A stretch of 28,713 nucleotides of DNA, from NCBI GenBank assembly GCA_002293315.1, contig DBCZ01000036.1, positions 1 through 28,713 of the forward strand. Direction: 5' to 3'. The stretch is from Ruminococcaceae bacterium UBA945. Its GTDB lineage: Bacteria > Bacillota > Clostridia > Oscillospirales > Acutalibacteraceae. The notes below the pieces were generated by a model. The model searched no databases, was not told the origin of the DNA, and saw nothing but the letters and a program-made list of their open reading frames with translations. This document shows positions 14,982-23,068 of the stretch, in pieces. The first letter of the stretch is position 1. Every line of letters begins with the position of its first letter. The position numbers were made by a program, and so were the translations under genes.

Positions 14982-16478
14982 ATGAATCTTATCAAACTGC
15001 TTGAGCCGCTGGGGATTATCGGCGGCGTACACGGCGGCACAAAGCTCAGGGATGTTGAGATAACCGACGTCGTTTTCGATTCGCGAAAGGTGAAGCCGGG
15101 CTGTCTTTTCGTGTGCATAAAGGGCTCGGCGCAGGACGGGCATGATTTCGCCGTTAAGGCGGTGGAGACGGGTGCGGTTTGCGTCGTGGCGGAGAGAGAA
15201 ATGGATTTGGGCGTTCCCGTCATAACGCTGAACGAAACGACCAAGGTGCGTGATTCCCGCCAGGCTCTGGCGCTGATTTCCGCCGCGTTTTTCAATCACC
15301 CCGCGCGTGAGGTGAACGTCATTTGTATAACCGGCACAAAGGGGAAAACCACCACGGCGATAATGCTGCGAAGCATTCTGGAAGCCGCGGGGCATAAAAC
15401 GGGCGTGATAGGTACGCTCGGCGTGCTGATAGGCGGAGAGAGAATTGCCATCAACAACACAACGCCGTCAAGCTATGAGGTTCAGATGTACCTCAGAAAA
15501 ATGGCAGACGCCGGCTGTGAATACTGTGTTATGGAGGCCTCGTCTATAGGCCTCAAGGATTATCGTATTTTCGGATTTGAGGCGGAAATCGGGCTGTTCA
15601 CGAATTTCTCAGAAGACCACATCGGCGGCGTGGAGCATCCGAATATGCAAGACTATCTCGAAAGCAAGAGAAAGCTTTTTCGGCTTTGCAAGGTCGGCGT
15701 TGTGAATATTGACGATGAAAGCTGGCGGGAAATAATAGAGGGGCATACCGCCGAAATCAAGACCTACGGTTTCTCGCCGAACGCGCAGATGAGAGGTGAG
15801 GATTATCGCCTGATGCACCGCCCCGGAATTCTTGGAAGCACCTTTCACGTGGCGGGCGAGCGCGAATTTATCACGGAGGTCGGTCTGCCGGGGAAATTCA
15901 ACGCATACAATGCCTTGGGCGCGATTGCCGTCTGCCATGAGCTGGGCGTAAACGAAGATGACATAAACCGCGGGCTTGTGAGCGTTAAGGTCAAGGGGAG
16001 AGCGGAGCGTGCGTCGGTTGACGGCGACTACACTCTGCTCATAGATTACGCGCATAACGCCGTGAGCATGGAAAGCATTCTCAGCACCTTGAGGGAATAT
16101 AAGCCCCAAAGGCTAATTTGCCTATTCGGCGCGGGCGGAAACCGCTCAAAGGTGCGCAGGTATGAGATGGGCGAGGTGAGCGGCAGGCTCGCCGATTTAT
16201 CCGTCATAACATCGGATAATCCTCGCTTTGAAGAGCCGCTGGATATAATTGAAGACATCAAAACAGGCATAGTGAAAACAGAAGGGAAATATATAGTCAT
16301 ACCCGATAGGATAGAGGCGATTCATTATGTCATTGAAAACGCCGAGGCGGGAGATATAATCGTCCTTGCGGGCAAGGGGCAGGAGGATTATCAGGAGATA
16401 AAGGGTGTGAAGCATCACCTTGACGAGCGCGAGGTCATCGCGGAATTCTTAGAAAAACGCAAGCGGGGGAGAATATGA
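14982..16478 (+). CDS. murE: UDP-MurNAc-tripeptide synthetase, meso-DAP-type
   Basis: 498 residues, normal for MurE, which adds the third residue of the stem peptide to UDP-MurNAc-L-Ala-D-Glu using ATP in the cytoplasm. The P-loop GTKGKTTT is at 118-125, the substrate-binding TTPSS at 160-164, and DNPR at 412-415, the motif that binds meso-diaminopimelate rather than lysine. The lysine expected to be carbamylated is K229 (YLESKRKLF). Unusual: the canonical SSHAL block reads SSIGLKDYR (187-195), keeping Ser and Arg but losing the His, and the residues after DH (GGVEHPN) also differ. GAGG precedes the ATG by 8 bases. The stop overlaps the murF start by four bases (ATGA), so expression is coupled. 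Full-length and with all catalytic residues, so active MurE is expected. Confidence 0.92.
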   Translation: MNLIKLLEPLGIIGGVHGGTKLRDVEITDVVFDSRKVKPGCLFVCIKGSAQDGHDFAVKAVETGAVCVVAEREMDLGVPVITLNETTKVRDSRQALALISAAFFNHPAREVNVICITGTKGKTTTAIMLRSILEAAGHKTGVIGTLGVLIGGERIAINNTTPSSYEVQMYLRKMADAGCEYCVMEASSIGLKDYRIFGFEAEIGLFTNFSEDHIGGVEHPNMQDYLESKRKLFRLCKVGVVNIDDESWREIIEGHTAEIKTYGFSPNAQMRGEDYRLMHRPGILGSTFHVAGEREFITEVGLPGKFNAYNALGAIAVCHELGVNEDDINRGLVSVKVKGRAERASVDGDYTLLIDYAHNAVSMESILSTLREYKPQRLICLFGAGGNRSKVRRYEMGEVSGRLADLSVITSDNPRFEEPLDIIEDIKTGIVKTEGKYIVIPDRIEAIHYVIENAEAGDIIVLAGKGQEDYQEIKGVKHHLDEREVIAEFLEKRKRGRI

Positions 16479-17815
16479 AATTAAGGCTTGAGGAAATAAT
16501 CAAGGCAAGCGGGGGCAGACTTTTAAGCGGCAGCCCGGATACAATCATAACGTCATTTTCGACTGACAGCAGAGAAATAGGCGCCGGCACTATGTTCGTG
16601 CCGATTAAGGGCGAGCGCGTGGATTCTCACAAATTTATACCCGCCGTCTTCGAAGGCGGCGCGGCGGCAAGCTTCTCGGAGGAGGAAATTGCCGCCGAGG
16701 GTGCGGTTGTGCTTGTGAAAGACAGCAGAAAAGCGTTGCAGGAGGTTGCGGCATATTACCGAAGCGGCTTTGACATTCCGATAATCGGCGTGACGGGCAG
16801 CGTGGGAAAAACGACGACGAAGGAGATGATTGCTCTGGCGCTTTCGGCGGGCTTGAACGTCATGAAGACGCGAGAGAACGCCAACAGCCAGGTGGGCGTG
16901 CCGATTACAATATGCAATTTATCAGCCGAGAATCAGGCAGCCGTCGTGGAAATGGGCGTGAGTCTGCCCGGCGAGATGGAAAAGATTTCCGCGGTGGTAA
17001 AAGCGACGCATGCCGTGGTGACGAACATCGGGGTGTCTCATATAGAATACCTCAAAAGCCGCGAGAATATCATGGCAGAGAAGCTGAAAATCGCGGATTA
17101 TATAACCGACGGCGCGGTTTTTGTAAACGGTGACGATGATTTGCTCTCTACCCTGAAAGAGACAATAGCGCGCAGGGCGATAACCTTCGGACTTTCGCCT
17201 GATTGCGACTGGCGGGCGGAAAATCTGCGCGCAGAAAACGGCGGAACATGCTTTTCCTGTAAGCGTGCAGGGAGAACCTTCGACGTGTTCGTGCCTGCAC
17301 CGGGAGAACACAATGTGAGAAACGCGCTTGTGTCGCTGGCGGTGGCGGAGGAGCTTGGCGTGAAGCTCGAAGACGCTCTGCTCGCGATTGCCTCATATGA
17401 GCCGCTTGAGGGCAGGCAGCGGATTTTCGCGCTGAACGGCTGCACTGTGATTGATGACACCTATAATGCCAGCACAGACTCCATGAAGGCGGCGGTTGAT
17501 ATTCTGGCCGGCAGAGCAGGCAGAAAAATCGCCGTGCTCGGCGATATGCTTGAACTCGGAGACTACACCGAGGCAGGGCACAGAGAGGTGGGAGAATACG
17601 CGCATGAAAAAGGCGTGGATATTCTCATAGGCATAGGCGAGCGCAGCAGGGATATATGCAGAGGCTTTGGAAAGAGTAAAGCAATTCACCTTGACACCAA
17701 TGAAAAGGCGGCAGAATGGCTGAAAACCGAGCTCAAGGAAGGAGATAACCTGCTCGTCAAGGGTTCGCGGGGCATGAAGATGGAAGAGATAATCAATGAA
17801 TTGAGGAGGGGTTAA
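16475..17815 (+). CDS. murF: UDP-MurNAc-tripeptide D-alanyl-D-alanine ligase
   Basis: 446 residues. MurF attaches D-Ala-D-Ala to UDP-MurNAc-tripeptide, giving the cytoplasmic pentapeptide precursor. Visible motifs: P-loop GSVGKTTT at 108-115, ENANSQVGVP at 134-143, VVEMGVSLPGEM at 157-168, the NIGVSHIEYLKSRENI block at 184-199, K203 as the candidate carbamylated lysine (MAEKLKI), and DDTYNAS for nucleotide and domain-closure contacts; the C-terminus has VLGDMLELG and KGSRGMKMEEI. The ATG lies inside the murE stop (ATGA overlap), with GGGGGAG just upstream. The next step genes (mraY, murD) are not here; the murF stop is followed by a Pr6Pr membrane protein after two bases. Confidence 0.96.
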   Translation: MKLRLEEIIKASGGRLLSGSPDTIITSFSTDSREIGAGTMFVPIKGERVDSHKFIPAVFEGGAAASFSEEEIAAEGAVVLVKDSRKALQEVAAYYRSGFDIPIIGVTGSVGKTTTKEMIALALSAGLNVMKTRENANSQVGVPITICNLSAENQAAVVEMGVSLPGEMEKISAVVKATHAVVTNIGVSHIEYLKSRENIMAEKLKIADYITDGAVFVNGDDDLLSTLKETIARRAITFGLSPDCDWRAENLRAENGGTCFSCKRAGRTFDVFVPAPGEHNVRNALVSLAVAEELGVKLEDALLAIASYEPLEGRQRIFALNGCTVIDDTYNASTDSMKAAVDILAGRAGRKIAVLGDMLELGDYTEAGHREVGEYAHEKGVDILIGIGERSRDICRGFGKSKAIHLDTNEKAAEWLKTELKEGDNLLVKGSRGMKMEEIINELRRG

Positions 17816-17817
17816 GA

Positions 17818-18402
17818 ATGGTAAAAAGCATTAAGGCACAGGCAATTTTGAAGCTGGGCATAGGGTTAATAATGCTTATCAGTGTTCTTTGGGGGTACTC
17901 GCCAATTCCGTTTTCAAATGAATACACATTTCTGAGCAACGCCGCAGAATGCCTTATTATGATTTTTTCAGGGATTATTCTGTTGACAAGGAAAAAGCAT
18001 ATTCCCACATATATAGATTTGTGTATGGTAATCATGTCTCTTATCATGCTCGGGATATCCCTCACGAATATAAGTGTATTCAGCTTCGATGGCGCGTTTC
18101 TGTTCCTCCATGTAATAAATCCTGTATTATTGCTTCTGCACTGGATTTTCATAGTGGAAAAAGGAAAGATTAGAAGCCCGCTGTATGTTCTCACCGTTCT
18201 GATTTTCCCCTTGGCATATATCACATATCTGTTTATCTTCGGATACATAACCGGCGATTACATTTACCCTGTTTTTGATGTAAATGCGCTCGGTGTTCTC
18301 CATGTGGCGGTATTTGTATCAATAGTTGCGGTGGTTTTCCTGGCATTGGCCTTTGCCCTATATTTCATTGACCGTAGAACTGGCCGGAAAAGTAAAAAAT
18401 AA
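17818..18402 (+). CDS. Pr6Pr-type (FAR-17a/AIG1-like) membrane protein
   Basis: 194 residues with six hydrophobic segments of even spacing. The TFLSN motif near residue 37 and LHVINPVLLLLHWIF near 98-112 match the pattern of the Pr6Pr/AIG1-like family (Thr after the first helix, His and Pro around the third to fourth helices, then an aromatic D/H-W pair). Eukaryotic relatives are threonine-type hydrolases of fatty-acid esters; bacterial members have no settled function. It starts two bases after the murF stop, with GAGGAGGGG inside the end of murF, so it can be expressed with the mur genes. It is visibly richer in A+T than murE and murF, which may mean later insertion into the unit. Family assignment is by pattern and is tentative. 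Confidence 0.7.
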   Translation: MVKSIKAQAILKLGIGLIMLISVLWGYSPIPFSNEYTFLSNAAECLIMIFSGIILLTRKKHIPTYIDLCMVIMSLIMLGISLTNISVFSFDGAFLFLHVINPVLLLLHWIFIVEKGKIRSPLYVLTVLIFPLAYITYLFIFGYITGDYIYPVFDVNALGVLHVAVFVSIVAVVFLALAFALYFIDRRTGRKSKK

Positions 18403-18403
18403 A

Positions 18404-18447
18404 CCTCCGACATGAGGTTTATGGGGAAGCATTTACAACATCGGAGG
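18404..18447 (+). promoter_or_regulatory. Inverted repeat able to mask the ribosome site of the DinB-like gene
   Basis: CCTCCGA (18404-18410) is complementary to TCGGAGG (18441-18447), which contains the only good Shine-Dalgarno ahead of the DinB-like gene. An alternative short hairpin, ACCTC/GAGGT (18403-18407 with 18414-18418), uses the same left arm. The two are mutually exclusive, so the element could tune translation. Confidence 0.35.
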
Positions 18448-18462
18448 GGTGTGGATATACTT

Positions 18463-18984
18463 ATGGAGCAGAGCAGCTTTTGCTCAATTATACAAGAGCA
18501 GACAATGCGTGCGTTATGGGAGACAGACAATGTTATTGCCTGCGTTCCCGATAGTCTTTGGAATAAGCAGTACTGTGAGATGCCTATGTGGAAACACATA
18601 TACCACATGCTGCACTCGCTCGATTTATGGTTTATCAATCCATATGATGAAAGCTTTGCTGAACCAGTAATTCACGAAAAGGATTTGAACAATCTTGACG
18701 TTCAATCGGAAAAGAAACTGTCAAGGATTGATATAGAGACATATTGCGGAAATGTAAAAACTAAGATAACTGATTATTTACTGTCACTTAAAGATAAAGA
18801 ACTGCTGTTAAAGCCGCCGGGTTGTGAATATTCAAGAGTCACACTGATTTTGGCTCAATTCAGGCATTTGCATTGCCATATGGGTATGATAATGGGCTTT
18901 ATCATTGATGATACCGGCAAATGGCCGAAAGTGTTAGGATTGAAAGGGGAATTTCCGACTGGGGAGTATGACAGATTCTTTTAG
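18463..18984 (+). CDS. DinB-like four-helix protein
   Basis: About 173 residues. The pattern MPMWKHIYHMLHSLDLWF near residues 40-57 and QFRHLHCHMGMIMGF near 128-142 places histidines where DinB/YfiT-type four-helix proteins bind a divalent metal. These proteins are often thiol-dependent transferases or hydrolases; the substrate here is unknown. Start is uncertain: ATG 18463 fits the family's N-terminus but is 13-15 bases from GGAGGGG; an in-frame GTG lies at 18451 and ATGs at 18421 and 18412. It follows the Pr6Pr gene by about 60 bases and shares its A+T-rich composition, unlike the mur genes. A terminator follows at 19006. The name DinB refers to the B. subtilis damage-inducible protein, not to DNA polymerase IV. 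Confidence 0.75.
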   Translation: MEQSSFCSIIQEQTMRALWETDNVIACVPDSLWNKQYCEMPMWKHIYHMLHSLDLWFINPYDESFAEPVIHEKDLNNLDVQSEKKLSRIDIETYCGNVKTKITDYLLSLKDKELLLKPPGCEYSRVTLILAQFRHLHCHMGMIMGFIIDDTGKWPKVLGLKGEFPTGEYDRFF

Positions 18985-19005
18985 AATAAAATTACAGCTG
19001 TACGC

Positions 19006-19035
19006 AAAGAAGGTTGGGGAAACCCAACCTTCTTT
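19006..19035. terminator. Bidirectional terminator with GAAA tetraloop
   Basis: AAAGAAGGTTGGG (19006-19018) pairs over 13 bases with CCCAACCTTCTTT (19023-19035); the loop is GAAA. It ends the plus-strand unit from 12971 and can also serve the convergent transporter gene. Confidence 0.88.
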
Positions 19036-19065
19036 ATTGACCCGTTCAGTAGTGGCAACAGAAAA

Positions 19066-20367
19066 TCAGTCTAAAGCCTCAAAGGCTTCAAGCTTATCCT
19101 TCGGCGGCTCGGGGCGCGAATCGCCGTGCTTCACGAAGAGCATAGTCACAAAGCTCAACGCGACGAACAGCGCGCCGTATGGAAGAAGTGTATAGTATCC
19201 GATATACTCAAGCGCAGCGCCCGAGAGAATCGGCGTGAGGATTTGCGCGGCCATCGAGGCGGTGTAATAATATCCTGTGTAGCGCCCGACCTCGCCAATC
19301 GGCGCCATATCGACGACCATCGGCAGGCTGTTGACGTTTATGCCCGCCCACGCAATGCCCGCGAGAGCAAACAGAACATAGAGTACAGGCGTGAATTCCG
19401 TGAAGGTTGCACCGATCCCGAAGGCCAGCACAAGCAAAACAATGCCGCCCATAATGGTCTTCTTGCGGCCGATTTTCGTCGCCAATAGGCCGGATGGAAT
19501 GAACGAGATTATTGCAGCACCCTGCGCAACGAGCAAAATCTGAGCCGAAGCACCTGCGCCCATGCCGAACACCTCAACGCTGTATTTGCTGAACGCGGTG
19601 GTCACAGCGTTGTAGCCCATGAACCAGAAGGCGATGCTTGCCATGAGAAACAGGAAAGACTTCAGCGTGGCTGAATTCATCTTAACCTTTGTCTTTGAAG
19701 CGGCCTCGGTGGTTTCTTCGATGCCGAATTTAACGGATTCTTCCGCCATTTCCGCGGTCAGCTTAGGCTCTTTAACCCGCCAGACCAGAATGCCGACGGC
19801 CACAAGCATAATCGCCATGCAGGCAAGGAAAACGGGGAAATAGTTGGGGTTATATTCGCCGCTTTCCGGCGCGCCCGGGAGCATAACGCCGATAAGCCCA
19901 AGCAGAAGCATGCTTCCCAACACGCCCATAAGATTTATTATGGCATTGCCCTTACTGCGCATTGGCTTGATAGTGACGTCAGGCATCAATGCGACGGCGG
20001 GGCTTCTGTACGTCGCCATGCAAAGCAACGTGAGGCCGAGAGCCACGATAAAAAACGGCAGAGAGCCAAGCTCTTTCGCGAGGGGAATCATGAGCATGGA
20101 GATAACCGCGCCTGCCGTGCCAAAAATGATGAACGGCATTCTGCGCCCCCATTTCGTTTTGGTGCGGTCGCTCAATGCGCCGAAAAGCGGCAGCAAAAAC
20201 AGCGCCAGAACGTTGTCCATCGCCATCACGCCGCCCGCGACGACGTCGTTGACATCGAAGTTAAATTTCAGAATAAGCGGAATGATATGGTCATACATCT
20301 GCCAAAAAGCGCTTATAGAGAAAAATGCCAGCCCTACCAATATGGTCTTTTTGTAATTCAGCTTCAT
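19066..20367 (-). CDS. MFS transporter, GPH/SLC45-like sugar (glycoside) transporter
   Basis: 433 residues with twelve hydrophobic segments. The loop between helices 2 and 3 reads GALSDRTKTKWGRRMPFI, the motif of the glycoside-pentoside-hexuronide and SLC45-type branch, and helix 4 contains YRSPAVALMPDV, also typical of that branch (Arg in the membrane followed by the Pro-Asp pair). The central loop between the halves is acidic (EEIAEESVKFG-like region near 215-235). Such proteins carry sugars or glycosides with protons or sodium. Start at 20367 has AGGAGGG 5 bases upstream; the frame opens 15 bases earlier without a site. It is alone behind its own promoter, and no glycosidase or sugar kinase is adjacent to reveal its substrate. 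Confidence 0.88.
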   Translation of the reverse strand: MKLNYKKTILVGLAFFSISAFWQMYDHIIPLILKFNFDVNDVVAGGVMAMDNVLALFLLPLFGALSDRTKTKWGRRMPFIIFGTAGAVISMLMIPLAKELGSLPFFIVALGLTLLCMATYRSPAVALMPDVTIKPMRSKGNAIINLMGVLGSMLLLGLIGVMLPGAPESGEYNPNYFPVFLACMAIMLVAVGILVWRVKEPKLTAEMAEESVKFGIEETTEAASKTKVKMNSATLKSFLFLMASIAFWFMGYNAVTTAFSKYSVEVFGMGAGASAQILLVAQGAAIISFIPSGLLATKIGRKKTIMGGIVLLVLAFGIGATFTEFTPVLYVLFALAGIAWAGINVNSLPMVVDMAPIGEVGRYTGYYYTASMAAQILTPILSGAALEYIGYYTLLPYGALFVALSFVTMLFVKHGDSRPEPPKDKLEAFEALD

Positions 20368-20410
20368 AACACCCTCCTGCATTGCTAAAAGTAATAAGCT
20401 TTATGCTTAG

Positions 20411-20439
20411 ATTATAGTTGCTAAAACCCCTCGCGTCAA
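20411..20439 (-). promoter_or_regulatory. Promoter of the GPH/SLC45-like transporter
   Basis: TTGACG (20439-20434) and a perfect TATAAT (20416-20411), spacer 17, on the minus strand; start of transcription near 20405, about 38 bases before the ATG. Confidence 0.85.
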
Positions 20440-20494
20440 TGAGATTTGTGTGAAAAGTAAGACAACTAAATTTGATATAGCATCAGTACCTTTT

Positions 20495-20671
20495 TCAGCG
20501 ACTCAATTTATATAGCGCATACTGATTGAGAGACACTCCTTCGCGTTTGGCATCCTCGACAAGCTTCATGTGCAGACTGCGAGGGATGCGCAAAGAGAGC
20601 TTACCGTTATAGTCCAGCAGAGTTCTGAAGCTGCCGAGAGAAACAGCGGAGCCATCGTCCTGTGCCGAGCG
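20495..20671 (-). pseudogene. Remnant of a HicB-type antitoxin (C-terminal RHH part)
   Basis: The minus strand between 20671 and 20495 is open for 58 codons and ends with GKLSLRIPRSLHMKLVEDAK followed by REGVSLNQYALYKLSR and a stop. That is the C-terminal ribbon-helix-helix DNA-binding part of HicB-family antitoxins (LRIP.SLH...A..EGVSLNQY). An in-frame TAA at 20674-20672 closes the frame upstream and there is no start codon with a ribosome site before it, so the N-terminal substrate-like domain and the start are missing. No HicA toxin gene lies nearby. The first residues (AQDDGSAVSLGSFRTLLDYN) are consistent with the linker of a longer ancestor. This is best read as a decaying antitoxin fragment; an internal ATG start giving about 24 residues is unlikely to fold. 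Confidence 0.72.
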
Positions 20672-20691
20672 TTAGGAATATAAAAATAGTA

Positions 20692-20720
20692 GAGACAAAG
20701 AAAGCCGATTATGTTATACT
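20692..20720 (+). promoter_or_regulatory. Promoter of the TIGR01906-flippase-SLOG unit
   Basis: GAGACA (20692-20697) and TATACT (20715-20720) with a 17-base spacer; the -10 is extended (TG at 20712-20713). The transcript would begin near 20727, roughly 29 bases before the ATG. Confidence 0.65.
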
Positions 20721-20755
20721 TATTTTTACGATAAATTTGTGAATGAGATGATTAA

Positions 20756-21421
20756 ATGGAGAACAGAAAAGCTCTTTCGGCTTCAAACGTTTTGTTGGCT
20801 CTCGTCCTGACCGTTTTCATAATCTCTCTGGCGGTGGTTGTCACCTTGAATTTCCGCCAGCTTTATTATTTTGACATTGAGGCATTGAATATCTCCGCCA
20901 CATCGGGCTATGCGCCTGATGTAGTCAAAGCCAATTATGATGTGCTGATTGATTATAACTTTTTGCTCTACAGAGGCGAGCTGAACTTCCCGACGCTTTC
21001 TATGTCAGAGGCGGGGCGAATTCACTTCCGCGAGGTCAAGGTTATATTCGACGCGGTGCAGATTATCTTCATAGCCTCGGGGGCATTGGCGATTGCGGGC
21101 AGCGTTATCAAGCTGAAGCGCAGGAAATACGGCTATCTGAAGCTTGCGGGGATTTTCACAATCGCGCTGCCGGCGCTGCTCGGCGGAATTATCGCGGTGA
21201 ACTGGAGCTTTTTCTTCGTGAAATTCCATGAGCTTTTCTTCAACAATGATTATTGGATATTTTCATCGGAAACAGACCCCGTCATCAAGATTTTACCTGA
21301 CACCTTCTTCATGCACGCGGCGATTATGATTCTCGCGCTTGTTGTTTTCTGCGCGGTGATTTCGCTTGTGTGCTATAAGATTTTAACGCGCAAAGGCGCA
21401 AGACTGAAGCACGGCGAATAA
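20756..21421 (+). CDS. TIGR01906 (DUF1461) family integral membrane protein
   Basis: 221 residues with four hydrophobic segments: about 12-32, 98-118, 130-152 and 186-207. The first extracellular-type region contains YDVLIDYNFLLYRGEL and the block FHELFFNNDYWIF followed by ETDPVIKILPDTFFMH (about residues 157-190), the hallmark of the TIGR01906/DUF1461 family of Firmicute membrane proteins. Function is not established for the family. The ATG has only a weak site (GAGATG) upstream. The flippase gene starts 12 bases after its stop, so they are co-transcribed from the promoter at 20692-20720; a role in the envelope is therefore plausible but not proven. Confidence 0.88.
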   Translation: MENRKALSASNVLLALVLTVFIISLAVVVTLNFRQLYYFDIEALNISATSGYAPDVVKANYDVLIDYNFLLYRGELNFPTLSMSEAGRIHFREVKVIFDAVQIIFIASGALAIAGSVIKLKRRKYGYLKLAGIFTIALPALLGGIIAVNWSFFFVKFHELFFNNDYWIFSSETDPVIKILPDTFFMHAAIMILALVVFCAVISLVCYKILTRKGARLKHGE

Positions 21422-21433
21422 ACAGGAGAGTAT

Positions 21434-23068
21434 ATGTCAAAAAGCAGGCAGCAAAACTTCATAAAAGGGGCGGCGATTCTCTCCGTCTCGACGATAATCG
21501 TAAAAGCTGTCGGGCTTTTTTTCTCTATGCCACTTGCGTCGATTCTGGACGAAGCGGCATACGGCTACTTCTTCGTCGCATATGATGTCTTTGCTGTGTT
21601 TAACGCTATCGCGACGGCCGGCCTGCCCGTAGCTGTGTCACGCATGGTCAGCGCGGCGTACGCCAAGGGGCGGAAAAAGCAGGCGGACAGAATCTTCGGC
21701 GTCGCAATCCTTATTTTCTTCATTCTCGGCTTAGCAAGTGCGCTTATCATGGCGGTTTTCTCTCGCCCGCTGGCGGCGCTTATGAACTACCCGGGCGCTG
21801 ACCTCGCGATTCTCGCGCTGTCGCCCACGATTTTCTTCTGCGCGATAATGTCCGCGATACGCGGCTATTTCCAGGGCCGCTCCAACATGACGCCCACGGC
21901 GCTTTCGCAGATTATCGAAGCAGTGACGAAGCTTGTGCTGGGTATCGGACTGGCTTATTATGTTGTAACCGCGTTTGGCGAAAGCGCAAGCTCGCTTTCC
22001 GCGGCGGCAGCGATTCTGGGCGTCTCTCTGAGCGCCTCGCTCGGCACGGTTTATCTGCTGATTTATAAGAGAAAGCAGAACAAAATTGACAGAGAAGATA
22101 CCGAAAAAGGCGACGAAACGGTGATGCGCAGGAAAGAAATCGCGTGGGCGCTGATAAAATTCGCCGTGCCGATTACCATCGGCTCAAGTTTTCTGTATGT
22201 TCTGGACTTAATTGACACCTCGATAATCGGCGGCGCGCTGCAATCCATAGAGGGCGTCACGGAAGCCGTCGCCTCTGGATACAACGGCTATTGGGGCGCG
22301 GCAAAAAAGCTGTTTGATTTACCCGGGGCGATTGTCATCGCGCTTTCAACGAGCCTTCTGCCTATTTTAACCGCTGCGTTTGTAAAGAAAAACCAGTGCG
22401 GCGTAAACCGCATGACCTCGCTCTCAATTCGCTTCACCTTTTTGGTCACGATTCCCTGCGCGGTTGGTTATGTGATTTTCGGCAGAGACATCACGGCACT
22501 GTTCTTTCCGCAGGACACTGCGGCGGGCGCCGGCACGCTGCTGACGATTGCCGCGGCGGGCGTTATCTTCAACGGAATGCTCTACACAACGAACGCGATT
22601 ATGCAGAGCCTGGGGCACACGGTGGTGCCGATTATAAATATGTCGATAGGCGGCGTGGTGAAAATTCTGATGAATTATTTCCTCGTGCGTATGCCGGAGA
22701 TAAATATCAACGGCGCGGCACTCTCCACGGCCATTTCGCTTGCAATCACGATGATACTGAACCTCATCGCGGTATACAGGCTGATTCCCAAGGCTGAAAA
22801 GCCGTGGAAGATGTTCGGGCAGATTCTCCTCGCCTCCGCCGTTATGGGCGGGCTGAGCTATCTCATCAATGTCGGGCTGGCGCCTCTTGCGGGCGGAAAT
22901 ATCGCCGTAATCATATCAATTATCGCCGCCATGGCGATTTACATTGCCGCCGCCGTCTTCTTCAAGGCAATAACCTATGATGAGGTGAGAATGATGCCGA
23001 AGGGGGAGAAAATCGCGCGGATTTTGCGGCTCAAGCCGTCCGGGGCGGATGAGGGAGACTATGAGTAA
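21434..23068 (+). CDS. SpoVB/YtgP/MurJ-like polysaccharide or lipid-linked precursor flippase (MOP superfamily)
   Basis: 544 residues with about fourteen hydrophobic segments, the normal size for the SpoVB/YtgP branch of the MOP exporter superfamily. The N-terminus FIKGAAILSVSTIIVKAVG and the region AIRGYFQGRSNMTPTALSQI (about residues 140-160) are typical, as is the arginine in the first-helix region and the YNGYWGAAKKLFDLPGA segment. Members move lipid-linked saccharides such as lipid II across the membrane, some in vegetative growth and some during sporulation. AGGAG precedes the ATG by 5-6 bases. It lies between the TIGR01906 gene and the YpsA-like gene, whose ATG overlaps its end by 8 bases. 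Which lipid-linked substrate it moves cannot be told from the sequence. Confidence 0.9.
   Translation: MSKSRQQNFIKGAAILSVSTIIVKAVGLFFSMPLASILDEAAYGYFFVAYDVFAVFNAIATAGLPVAVSRMVSAAYAKGRKKQADRIFGVAILIFFILGLASALIMAVFSRPLAALMNYPGADLAILALSPTIFFCAIMSAIRGYFQGRSNMTPTALSQIIEAVTKLVLGIGLAYYVVTAFGESASSLSAAAAILGVSLSASLGTVYLLIYKRKQNKIDREDTEKGDETVMRRKEIAWALIKFAVPITIGSSFLYVLDLIDTSIIGGALQSIEGVTEAVASGYNGYWGAAKKLFDLPGAIVIALSTSLLPILTAAFVKKNQCGVNRMTSLSIRFTFLVTIPCAVGYVIFGRDITALFFPQDTAAGAGTLLTIAAAGVIFNGMLYTTNAIMQSLGHTVVPIINMSIGGVVKILMNYFLVRMPEININGAALSTAISLAITMILNLIAVYRLIPKAEKPWKMFGQILLASAVMGGLSYLINVGLAPLAGGNIAVIISIIAAMAIYIAAAVFFKAITYDEVRMMPKGEKIARILRLKPSGADEGDYE

Larger units (their letters stand above)
20383..20755. 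other. Intergenic stretch between divergent transporter and membrane-protein genes
   Basis: This 373-base gap holds the transporter promoter (20411-20439), the HicB remnant (20495-20671) and the promoter of the next plus-strand unit (20692-20720). The bases 20440-20494 are AT-rich and show nothing further that I can support. Confidence 0.6.

Noticed and set aside
20495..20568. Short protein starting at the internal ATG of the HicB remnant
   Set aside because: About 24 residues, no ribosome site, cuts through the ribbon-helix-helix fold.
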